Source: JAENVT01 sp040005915
GTDB taxonomy: Bacteria > Actinomycetota > Acidimicrobiia > Acidimicrobiales > Ilumatobacteraceae
Assembly (NCBI GenBank): GCA_040005915.1
Contig: JBDTYA010000238.1
Location: 1-20,484, forward strand
Length of the DNA: 20,484 bases
Reading direction: 5' to 3'
Part shown: piece by piece, positions 14,448 to 20,484 of the stretch
Position numbering within the stretch: the stretch's first letter is position 1
How the letters are laid out: the number at the start of each line of letters is the position of its first letter
Position numbers and translations under genes: made by a program
Notes under the pieces: model-generated
What the model was told of the DNA's origin: nothing
The model's input: the letters and a program-made list of their open reading frames with translations, nothing else
Database searches by the model: none

Positions 14448-16280
14448 ATGACCTCAACCCGGCGGCCGGACCGCGCCCGTCGCCGCCCGGCCGCAGTCCT
14501 GTGGGACATGGACGGCACCCTCGTCGATACCGAGCCGTATTGGATCGACTGCGAGTTCGCGCTCGTCGAAGCGCACGGCGGCAGGTGGAGCGAGAAGCAC
14601 GCTCACGCGATCGTCGGCAGTGACCTGCTCGCCTCGGCCCGGTACATACGCGAGCACGGCGGTGTCGATCTGCCGCTCGACGAGATCGTCAACCAGTTGC
14701 TCGACGGTGTGATCGCCCGGGTACGTGACAAAGTGCCGTGGAGGCCGGGAGCGCGTGATCTGCTGGCCGAGCTGCGCGTCGAGAGGATCCCGTGCGCGCT
14801 CGTGACTATGTCGTGGCGGCGGCTCGCCGATGCGATCGTCTCGGAGTTGCCGCGCGACAGCTTTGCGGCGACGATCGTGGGCGACGAGGTGCGACGTGGC
14901 AAGCCACATCCCGAGCCGTACCTCGTCGCGGCCCGAACCCTGAAGGTCTCGGCGCGCGACTGCGTCGCGCTGGAGGACTCACCCACCGGCGTGCGCTCTG
15001 CATCAGCCGCCGGGTGCCATGTGATCGCCATACCGCACTTGGTCGAGGTGCCGGTCGTCCGTGGGGTTCGTCAGATCAACTCGCTCGCAGACCTGCGAGT
15101 CGACAACCTCATCGAGGCCGAATCGCGTCGACGCGGACTCGTCCTGGGATCCGCTGCCGCGGTGTTGGTCATCGCCGGAGCCGGCGCCTACGCGACGCGC
15201 AGCGACCCCGCACCCCCGCCGCCGATCGACATCCCGATCGATGCCTGGGTGCCGTACTTCGCGCTACCGGACGCGGAGGCGACACTCGTCACCGAGGGTC
15301 GACTCCTGCGTCAGGTCTCGCCGGTGTGGTACTCGGCCGAGGGTCCCACGACCATCGCGATCAACCAGAACCTCGGCGCCGACGCAACCGCGCGGTTCAT
15401 CGCTGCCACCCGTGCGTCCGGCGCCAAGGTCGTGCCATCGATCGTCGATGTCATGCCGGCGGGCGGTATGGCAGCCGTGCTCGCGGACGCCGCCTCGCGC
15501 GCTGCGCACGTCGCCGCCATCGCCGACCTCGCCGCGGCGAACAGCTTCGACGGCATCGATATCGACTACGAGAAGTTCGCGTTCTCCGACGCTCGCTCGA
15601 CGTGGGCGACGACACGGCCGCTGTGGATCGACTTCGTCACGGAGCTCGGCGACAGGCTGCACGCCGATGGTCGCACACTGTCGGTCAGCGCTCCGTACAT
15701 CAGGGACGGCGAGCGCACCGACCTCAGCGGCTACTGGGTCTACGACTACGCGGGCATGGCGCCGCATGTGGATCAGATCAGGATCATGGCCTACGACTAC
15801 TCCACCGACAAGGCCGGGCCGATCGCCCCGCTCTCCTTCGTGACGGACGCGATCAAGGCTGCCAAGAAGGTCGTCCACGACGACAGCAAGCTGGTGTTGG
15901 GTGTCGCGCTGTACGGATACAACTGGCCGATCGCTACGGTTGGCACCTGTCCAGCCGATCAAGAGGGAAAGACCAGCGTGAGCCAACGGAACATCGACGA
16001 GTTGATCGTCAAACGCACCGCAACACCGGTGCACGACCCCGTGACCGGGGAATCATCGTTCACCTACCAGCTGCAGGCCGACGACGGCTCGTGCACGCAG
16101 ACCCGCGAAGTGCACTACGTCGACGCCGAAGGAGCGCGCGATCGCATCGATCTGGCCCGCCGCCAGCGTCTCGGGGGGGTCTCGCTGTGGGCCCTCGGTT
16201 TCGACTCGCCGGCGACGTGGCAGAACATCGGTCAGCTCGCAAGGGTGCCCGGGGCGACAACGTCGGTGGCAACATCATGA
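14448..16280 (+). CDS. Fusion protein: cytoplasmic HAD-type phosphatase, one transmembrane helix, extracytoplasmic GH18-type glycosidase
   Basis: One uninterrupted 610-codon frame. Residues 15-215 form a HAD subfamily IA phosphatase: motif I DMDGT at 20-24 (D20, D22), motif II T120 in ALVTMS, motif III K152 in GKPHP, motif IV E176/D177 in ALEDSPTG. RRR (227-229) precedes a hydrophobic helix at about 231-248, then a Pro-rich linker (PAPPPPI). Residues ~260-595 form a GH18 domain of the YaaH/SleL type, with DGIDIDYE at 368-375 (catalytic acid E375), MAYDYS at 447-452 and GGVSLWALGFD near 576-586. By the positive-inside rule the phosphatase is cytoplasmic and the glycosidase faces outward, where it could cut GlcNAc-containing polymers such as peptidoglycan. 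A phosphatase joined through the membrane to GH18 is unusual. The stop overlaps the next ATG (ATGA). Confidence 0.88.
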   Translation: MTSTRRPDRARRRPAAVLWDMDGTLVDTEPYWIDCEFALVEAHGGRWSEKHAHAIVGSDLLASARYIREHGGVDLPLDEIVNQLLDGVIARVRDKVPWRPGARDLLAELRVERIPCALVTMSWRRLADAIVSELPRDSFAATIVGDEVRRGKPHPEPYLVAARTLKVSARDCVALEDSPTGVRSASAAGCHVIAIPHLVEVPVVRGVRQINSLADLRVDNLIEAESRRRGLVLGSAAAVLVIAGAGAYATRSDPAPPPPIDIPIDAWVPYFALPDAEATLVTEGRLLRQVSPVWYSAEGPTTIAINQNLGADATARFIAATRASGAKVVPSIVDVMPAGGMAAVLADAASRAAHVAAIADLAAANSFDGIDIDYEKFAFSDARSTWATTRPLWIDFVTELGDRLHADGRTLSVSAPYIRDGERTDLSGYWVYDYAGMAPHVDQIRIMAYDYSTDKAGPIAPLSFVTDAIKAAKKVVHDDSKLVLGVALYGYNWPIATVGTCPADQEGKTSVSQRNIDELIVKRTATPVHDPVTGESSFTYQLQADDGSCTQTREVHYVDAEGARDRIDLARRQRLGGVSLWALGFDSPATWQNIGQLARVPGATTSVATS

Positions 16281-17119
16281 CGACCTACGGCGTGATGTTC
16301 CGCAGGGAGTGGCCGGCCGATCGATTGATGGAATACGCCCGTCAAGTCGAGGCCCACGACCTCGACGAGATGTGGGTTGTCGAAGACCTCACCTTCCACG
16401 GCGGGTTCACGCAGGCGACGGCGGCGCTGGCCGCCACGTCGCGGATCAACGTGGGCATCGGCATCGCCCCGGCCGTGGTTCGCAACGTCGCGTACACGGC
16501 GATGGAGATCGCCACGCTGGCGCAGATGTTTCCGGGCCGGTTCCACATGGGTTTCGGCCACGGGGTCGACTTCTGGATCGAACAGGTCGGCGCGGTGCCG
16601 GCATCGTGGATGACCTCCTTGCGAGAAGTGGTGGTCGCCACGTCGCAACTCCTCGCCGGCGAGAACGTTTCGACGCAGGGCAGCTACGTCTACCTCGACA
16701 ACGTTCTGCTCGCCCATCCGGCTCAGGTCGTGCCTCCCATCTCGCTGGGCGTTCGCGGCCCGAAGTCGATGGCGTTGGCAGCCGAGGTCGGCGCAGGTGT
16801 CATCTTCGCCGAGTGGTCGGGTCCGCGCTACCTCGAGAAGGTCCGCGAACAGATCGGCGAGGTACCGAAGTTCACCGCCTTCGTGCAAGCGAGTGCCGAC
16901 GTGCCGGCGCTCGAGGCGATGATGGCCGAGAAGATGGCGTTGCCGCGGTTCGCGGCCCAGCTGGCTGCGTACGGCGACGAAGCCGTATCGCTCAACGAGC
17001 TCGTCATCGCCGGCGACCCCGTCACATGGGTCGAGCAGGCGCAGCGTTGGGTCGCTGCGGGCGCCAGTACGGTGGTGTTCTGCCCATTGCCGTCCGATCC
17101 TGCGGAGTTGCCACTATGA
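16277..17119 (+). CDS. Luciferase-like (LLM class) flavin/F420-dependent oxidoreductase
   Basis: A 280-aa TIM-barrel oxidoreductase of the bacterial luciferase-like family. Telling features are DEMWVVEDLTFHGG at 30-43, the strand INVGIGIAPAVVRN at 57-70, FPGRFHMGFGHGV at 85-97, and ISLGVRGPKSMALAAEVGAG at 155-174 in the cofactor phosphate-binding area. In actinobacteria many of these use coenzyme F420, but the sequence does not distinguish F420 from FMN. ATG 16277 lies inside the preceding stop (ATGA), with a GGTGG 7 bases upstream. It ends in another ATGA overlap with the VOC gene, so the three are co-translated. The substrate cannot be inferred. Confidence 0.9.
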   Translation: MTTYGVMFRREWPADRLMEYARQVEAHDLDEMWVVEDLTFHGGFTQATAALAATSRINVGIGIAPAVVRNVAYTAMEIATLAQMFPGRFHMGFGHGVDFWIEQVGAVPASWMTSLREVVVATSQLLAGENVSTQGSYVYLDNVLLAHPAQVVPPISLGVRGPKSMALAAEVGAGVIFAEWSGPRYLEKVREQIGEVPKFTAFVQASADVPALEAMMAEKMALPRFAAQLAAYGDEAVSLNELVIAGDPVTWVEQAQRWVAAGASTVVFCPLPSDPAELPL

Positions 17120-17619
17120 CCATCGATTCCGACGATCGCACCAGGCTCGCCGCCCGCCGCGAAGAGCTCAGCGCCCAGTACCTTTCGCCGCGGACCGGCA
17201 GGCCACTGACCACGGCACGCGGCGTGCACCACGTCGCGCTGATCAGCAGTGACGTCGAGCGCACGGTGCAGTTCTTCCAGGGCGTCCTCGGCTTCCCACT
17301 GATCGAGATGTTCGAGAACCGCGACTACCAAGGTTCCACACACTTCTTCTTCGACATCGGCAACGGCAACACCCTGGCCTACTTCGACCTCCCGGGGCTC
17401 GAGCTCGGTCCATATCAAGAGGTCCTCGCCGGTCTCCACCATCTTGCCATTTCGGTCGAGCGGTCGACGTGGGAGCTGCTGAAGATCCGCCTCGAGGAGC
17501 AGGGAATCGAATCAGCTCACGTCGACGGCTCGTCGTTGTACTTCCGTGGTCCCGACGGCGAGCGCCTGGAGCTGATCAGCGATCCGCTGTTGGAGATGTA
17601 CGGCAAGCCGGTCGGCTGA
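17116..17619 (+). CDS. VOC-family (glyoxalase/dioxygenase-fold) protein
   Basis: A 167-aa protein with one vicinal-oxygen-chelate domain from about residue 34. Two beta-alpha-beta-beta-beta modules are visible: VHHVALISSDVERTVQFFQG with GFPLIEMFEN, then GLHHLAISVE with YFRGPDGERLELIS. Likely metal ligands are His39, His109 and Glu152. The first ~30 residues are a charged extension ending in the LSPRTGRPL stretch. ATG 17116 overlaps the stop of the luciferase-like gene and has GGAG 8 bases upstream. The family includes glyoxalases, extradiol dioxygenases, epimerases and antibiotic-resistance proteins. Pairing with a flavin oxidoreductase suggests degradation or modification of an organic compound, which is inference. 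Confidence 0.88.
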   Translation: MTIDSDDRTRLAARREELSAQYLSPRTGRPLTTARGVHHVALISSDVERTVQFFQGVLGFPLIEMFENRDYQGSTHFFFDIGNGNTLAYFDLPGLELGPYQEVLAGLHHLAISVERSTWELLKIRLEEQGIESAHVDGSSLYFRGPDGERLELISDPLLEMYGKPVG

Positions 17620-17657
17620 TACGGAATAGTTGTGCACGCAACAATGTTGAGTCGATC

Positions 17658-18362
17658 ATGACCATCGCAATCCAACGAGCCGACGAGCGTTTCCACACCG
17701 ACATCGGCTGGCTCGACTCCAAGCACTCCTTCAACTTCGGCAGCCATTATCGCGAGGGCGAAGGCGGCCACGGCCTGCTCCTGGTCAACAACGACGACAG
17801 GGTTGCCGCCGGCGGAGGGTTCGGCACACACGGCCACCGCGACATGGAGATCGTCACGTGGGTGCTCTCCGGACAGCTCGCTCACCAAGACAGCGAGGGC
17901 AACAACGGTGTGCTGTACCCGGGCCTCGCCCAGCGGATGTCGGCGGGCCGCGGCATTCGCCACAGTGAGATGAACGCCAGCGAGACCGAACCCGTGCACT
18001 TCGTGCAGATGTGGGTGTCGCCGGACACCGATGGTGTCGATCCGGGTTACGAGCAACGCGACATCAACGACGCGTTGGCCACCGGTCAACTCGTTCCCAT
18101 CGCCTCCGGCAAAGGCCACGAAGGCGCTGTCAGCCTCCATCAGCGCGACGCCGTGCTGTGGGGTGCCCGAGTTGCCGCCGGTGCTTGCGTCGACCTGCCG
18201 AGCGACGCTCACGTGCACGCGTTCATCGCCCTCGGCGACGGTTCGTTCGACGACGGCACGAAACTCGCGGCAGGCGACGCGGCACGGATCACAGGGAAGC
18301 AGTCCTTGAAGTTCACCGCAGGTTCGAGCGGTGCCGAACTGCTGGTATGGGCCACCGCCTGA
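17658..18362 (+). CDS. Pirin-family bicupin protein
   Basis: A 234-aa pirin. The N-terminal cupin holds the metal site His58, His60 (GTHGHRDMEIVTW), His102 and Glu104 (GRGIRHSEMNA), all present. The C-terminal cupin (about 145-234, from GAVSLHQRDAVLW) is the usual quercetinase-like half without a metal site. Bacterial pirins can act as quercetin dioxygenases or as redox-sensitive regulators; the sequence does not say which. ATG 17658 is the family start (MTIAIQRADERFHTDIGWLD); the open frame upstream overlaps the VOC gene. A 38-base gap after the VOC gene, with no clear hairpin, leaves co-transcription possible. It is convergent with livM. Confidence 0.94.
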   Translation: MTIAIQRADERFHTDIGWLDSKHSFNFGSHYREGEGGHGLLLVNNDDRVAAGGGFGTHGHRDMEIVTWVLSGQLAHQDSEGNNGVLYPGLAQRMSAGRGIRHSEMNASETEPVHFVQMWVSPDTDGVDPGYEQRDINDALATGQLVPIASGKGHEGAVSLHQRDAVLWGARVAAGACVDLPSDAHVHAFIALGDGSFDDGTKLAAGDAARITGKQSLKFTAGSSGAELLVWATA

Positions 18363-18369
18363 CACGCTC

Positions 18370-18408
18370 CCGACCGCCGGGCGAGGCGGCGAGGCGGCGA
18401 GGTCGGGC
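18370..18408. terminator. Hairpin between convergent pirin and livM genes (candidate bidirectional terminator)
   Basis: Perfect 7-bp arms CCCGACC (18370-18376) and GGTCGGG (18402-18408) flank a 25-base G-rich loop. The stem lies in the 45-base convergent gap, touching the livM stop. No T-run is present. As an inverted repeat it would act on either strand. Confidence 0.4.
18381..18404. repeat. Three tandem copies of an 8-base unit (GGCGAGGC)
   Basis: GGCGAGGC is repeated head to tail at 18381-18388, 18389-18396 and 18397-18404; the last copy ends in T. The repeat fills most of the loop of the hairpin above. The unit count could vary between strains by slippage. Confidence 0.8.
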
Positions 18409-19403
18409 TACTCGACGAGGCGGCGGCGGACCGAGAAGAGATCGATGTTGAGCTTGCGGCGGATGGTGCCCCAGATCCCGCCTTGCAGGAACAGCGCCAC
18501 AGCGATCGCGATCACTCCACTCGAGATCAGGTACACGGTCTGGTGATCCTTGAAGTGATCGCGCAGCACGTAGTAGATGATGGCGCCGATCACCGGGCCC
18601 TCGATCGTTCCGATGCCTCCGATGACGACGATGAAGATGATCGGCGCAGTCCACTGCACGACGCTGAACGCGCCGCCGGTACCCGCCGGCTGCACGCGCA
18701 ACTGTTGCAGGTAGTACGTGGCGCCGGCCAAGCCCGTCCAGAACGCGGCGAGCACCCACACGAGGAGCCGGGTGCGGTACACGTTGGCGCCCAACCCGCG
18801 AGCGCCTTCCTCGCTGTCGCGAATGGCCTGCATCTGCAGCCCGAGACGCGACCGCAGAACGAGGTACGTCAGCACGATCGCGCCGACACCGACGACGAGG
18901 GCGAACCAGTAGCTGTTGTCCTGACGCGTCGCCAACGCGTAGCCAGTGACCTTCAGCGACACGCCGTTGCCCGCGCCGACGCTCTTCTGCAGGATCACGA
19001 TCAAGCTGACCGCTTCCGCGAGCACCCACGTACCGATGGCGAAGTAGTTGCCGCGCAGGCGGAAAGCGATGAGCCCCAAGGGGATCGACAGCACCGCGGC
19101 GACCAGGCCCGAGTACAGCACCGACCAGTAGAGGTTCTGGTGGTGCACGTTGACGAACGCGATCATCGAGTACGCACCGAGGCCGACGAACGACTGCTGG
19201 CCGACGGACACGACTCCGGCGAAGCCGGCGAGCAGGTTCCACATCACAGCCAGCGCGATGAGCGTGAGCAGTTCGACCATTTTGCGTTGCAGGGAGATCG
19301 AGCCCCACGACGGCAGGAAAGCGAGCAGGACGACGAGGGCGACGGACAGCAGTCCGAGCACCTTGCCGGCAGCAGTCCCTCTGACAACACGCATCGTCGT
19401 CAT
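18408..19403 (-). CDS. livM: Branched-chain amino-acid-type ABC transporter permease, LivM family
   Basis: A 331-aa polytopic membrane protein with about nine to ten hydrophobic segments and LivM hallmarks: LNLLAGFAGVVSVGQQSF-like stretch near 55-72 (here MWNLLAGFAGVVSVGQQSF), GLGAYSMIAF, and the cytoplasmic coupling loop IRDSEEGARGLGANVYRTRLL that contacts the ATPases. It pairs with LivH as the membrane channel of a HAAT-type importer. ATG 19403 overlaps the livH stop (ATGA). Substrates of the family include branched-chain amino acids, amides, urea and other small organic molecules; none can be chosen because the binding protein is outside the window. Confidence 0.93.
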   Translation of the reverse strand: MTTMRVVRGTAAGKVLGLLSVALVVLLAFLPSWGSISLQRKMVELLTLIALAVMWNLLAGFAGVVSVGQQSFVGLGAYSMIAFVNVHHQNLYWSVLYSGLVAAVLSIPLGLIAFRLRGNYFAIGTWVLAEAVSLIVILQKSVGAGNGVSLKVTGYALATRQDNSYWFALVVGVGAIVLTYLVLRSRLGLQMQAIRDSEEGARGLGANVYRTRLLVWVLAAFWTGLAGATYYLQQLRVQPAGTGGAFSVVQWTAPIIFIVVIGGIGTIEGPVIGAIIYYVLRDHFKDHQTVYLISSGVIAIAVALFLQGGIWGTIRRKLNIDLFSVRRRLVE

Positions 19404-20269
19404 CGTGTCTGCGCCTTTCCGAACATCCCGGTCGGGCGCAGGACCAGCACAGCCAGGAACACACCGTGCCCGAAGAGCTCACCCCACTGCGGGTTGACCT
19501 GACGCCCGAGTGTCTGGGCGACGCCCAAGGTGATGCCGCCTGCCAAGGTCCCCCACAGCGATCCGAGGCCACCGATGATGACGGCCTCGAACGCATAGAT
19601 CAATCGCGCCGGCCCGACAAATGGATCGAATGAGGAACGCGCTCCGAACAGGACGCCGGCCAACGCAACCGTCGCGATCGCGAGCGCCATGGCCACCGAG
19701 AAGACTCGCTTGATGTCGATGCCCATCAACCGCGCAGCATCGGCATCGTCGGACGTCGCCCGGAACGCGCGGCCCAGCTTGGTGCGCTTCAAGAAGATCG
19801 CCAGAGAGCCGAGCACCACGACCGCGGTGATGAACGTCAACAGCGGCAGCCAGCCGATGCCGATCTTGTCGTTGACCGTGATGGTCGACGTCTTCAGCTT
19901 GCCGACGTTGAGCCCCTGCGTATCGGCCGTGTATTTTTCGAGCAGCGCGTTCTGGATGACGATCCCGAGGCCGAACGTGGCGACGATCTGGAACGCCGGA
20001 TCGACGCCGACGACGCGGTCGAAGATCAACCGCTGCAGGATGTACCCGACGACGAACGCTGCTGGGATCACGATCAACAGCGCGACGAGCGGGTTGATCC
20101 CCAGAGTGCGCGAGATCGACAACGTCATGAACGCCGCGAATATGGCCAGGTCGCCGTGCGCCAGGTTGACCAACCGCATGACGCCGAACGCCAGTGACAA
20201 CCCGGTTGCGAACAGCGCGTAGAGACCGCCGAGCAGGATTCCTTGGATGACGGCATTGGTCCAGGCCAT
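19400..20269 (-). CDS. livH: Branched-chain amino-acid-type ABC transporter permease, LivH family
   Basis: A 289-aa permease with about eight hydrophobic segments. The N-terminal signature GILLGGLYALFATGLSLAFG followed by RLVNLAHGDL, and the loop AFRATSDDADAARLMGIDIKR that couples to the ATPase, identify LivH. Near the C-terminus VIIGGLGSLWGTLAGG is also typical. ATG 20269 shares one base with the livF stop (TGATG) and its own stop overlaps livM, so livF-livH-livM are read as one operon in that order. Confidence 0.94.
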   Translation of the reverse strand: MAWTNAVIQGILLGGLYALFATGLSLAFGVMRLVNLAHGDLAIFAAFMTLSISRTLGINPLVALLIVIPAAFVVGYILQRLIFDRVVGVDPAFQIVATFGLGIVIQNALLEKYTADTQGLNVGKLKTSTITVNDKIGIGWLPLLTFITAVVVLGSLAIFLKRTKLGRAFRATSDDADAARLMGIDIKRVFSVAMALAIATVALAGVLFGARSSFDPFVGPARLIYAFEAVIIGGLGSLWGTLAGGITLGVAQTLGRQVNPQWGELFGHGVFLAVLVLRPTGMFGKAQTR

Positions 20270-20484
20270 CAGTGACTCCCGCCGGCCATGCCGAAGTAGG
20301 CCTCGGTGATCTGTTCCTTGGCGACCTCGCCCGGTGCGCCGGTGAGGGCGATGCGACCTTCGAGCAGGCAGTAGAAGCGGTCGGCCACGGCGAGTGCCTG
20401 GTTGACGTCCTGCTCGACGATCAGCACGGTGGTGCCCTGGGCCTTGATGACCGGCACCGCTTCGTACACCTGTCGCACGACGAT
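20269..20484 (-). CDS. livF: C-terminal part of a LivF-type ABC transporter ATPase (start outside window)
   Basis: The frame is open to the window edge, leaving 71 C-terminal residues. GTTVLIVEQDVNQALAVADR is the H-loop region of LivF-type ATPases (VEQ in place of the usual TH), followed by FYCLLEGRIALTGAPGEV and the end AYFG. Walker A, signature and Walker B motifs would be upstream, beyond the window. LivF provides ATP hydrolysis for the LivHM permease; a livG partner is expected further upstream on the same strand. Confidence 0.9.
   Translation of the reverse strand: MVVRQVYEAVPVIKAQGTTVLIVEQDVNQALAVADRFYCLLEGRIALTGAPGEVAKEQITEAYFGMAGGSH

Noticed and set aside
17620..17657. Imperfect inverted repeat GTTGTGCACGCAAC between the VOC and pirin genes
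   Set aside because: Only four flanking pairs match cleanly; too weak to call an operator or terminator.
18483..19502. 339-codon plus-strand frame opposite livM
   Set aside because: Gln/Arg/Asp/His-rich shadow; livM is secure.
1..20484. tRNA, rRNA, CRISPR arrays, transposases, integrases, prophage or classic defence-system genes
   Set aside because: None seen on either strand; genes are continuous metabolic, regulatory and transport genes with uniform high GC.

Overview
The window is dense, high-GC bacterial chromosome: 19 protein-coding genes (two cut by the window edges) with many GTG starts and stop/start overlaps of 1-4 bases. The gene content points to an actinobacterium: a mycofactocin RiPP locus (mftA-mftB-mftC plus a mycofactocin-type FadH/OYE oxidoreductase), an NDMA-dependent (nicotinoprotein) alcohol dehydrogenase, two proteins of the mycothiol-dependent maleylpyruvate isomerase family, a luciferase-like (F420/FMN) oxidoreductase and a HelD-type RNA-polymerase recycling ATPase. 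The style would fit Acidimicrobiia (Ilumatobacter-like), but that placement is inference. I see no rRNA, tRNA, CRISPR array, insertion sequence or phage gene.

Layout. 1-279 (+) is the C-terminus of a protein with a Thr/Pro/Ala-rich tail. 290-3279 (-) is an apparent operon transcribed in the order NDMA-type alcohol dehydrogenase, MoxR-type AAA+ ATPase, VWA/MIDAS protein. 3416-4351 (+) is an EamA-type drug/metabolite transporter. 4501-6882 (+) is an ECF-type sigma factor gene flanked on both sides by paralogous MDMPI/DinB-fold genes; the second overlaps the sigma gene by 4 bases. 6892-8805 (-) is a HelD/UvrD-like ATPase that diverges from the mycofactocin locus across 76 bases.

The core is 8882-14347 (+): mftA (34 aa, ending in IDGMCGVY), mftB, mftC, then a PlsY-family acyltransferase, a 492-aa polytopic membrane protein with GT-C (ArnT/PMT-like) features, and the FadH/OYE oxidoreductase. 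The last three are translationally coupled. The usual partners mftD, mftE, mftF and mftR are absent from the window. The alcohol dehydrogenase 5.6 kb upstream is of the family whose reoxidation is attributed to mycofactocin, so the precursor, early maturation enzymes and two likely client oxidoreductases lie together. The insertion of a lipid acyltransferase and a GT-C-like protein into this locus is the most novel point: it suggests, without proving, membrane or lipid tailoring of the cofactor or its electron-transfer partners.

14448-17619 (+) is a three-gene chain with ATGA overlaps: an unusual HAD phosphatase-transmembrane-GH18 fusion, a luciferase-like oxidoreductase and a VOC protein. 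A pirin gene follows at 17658-18362. 18408-20484 (-) holds livM, livH and the 3' end of livF of a branched-chain amino-acid-type ABC transporter, convergent with pirin. No gap without a gene exceeds 150 bases.
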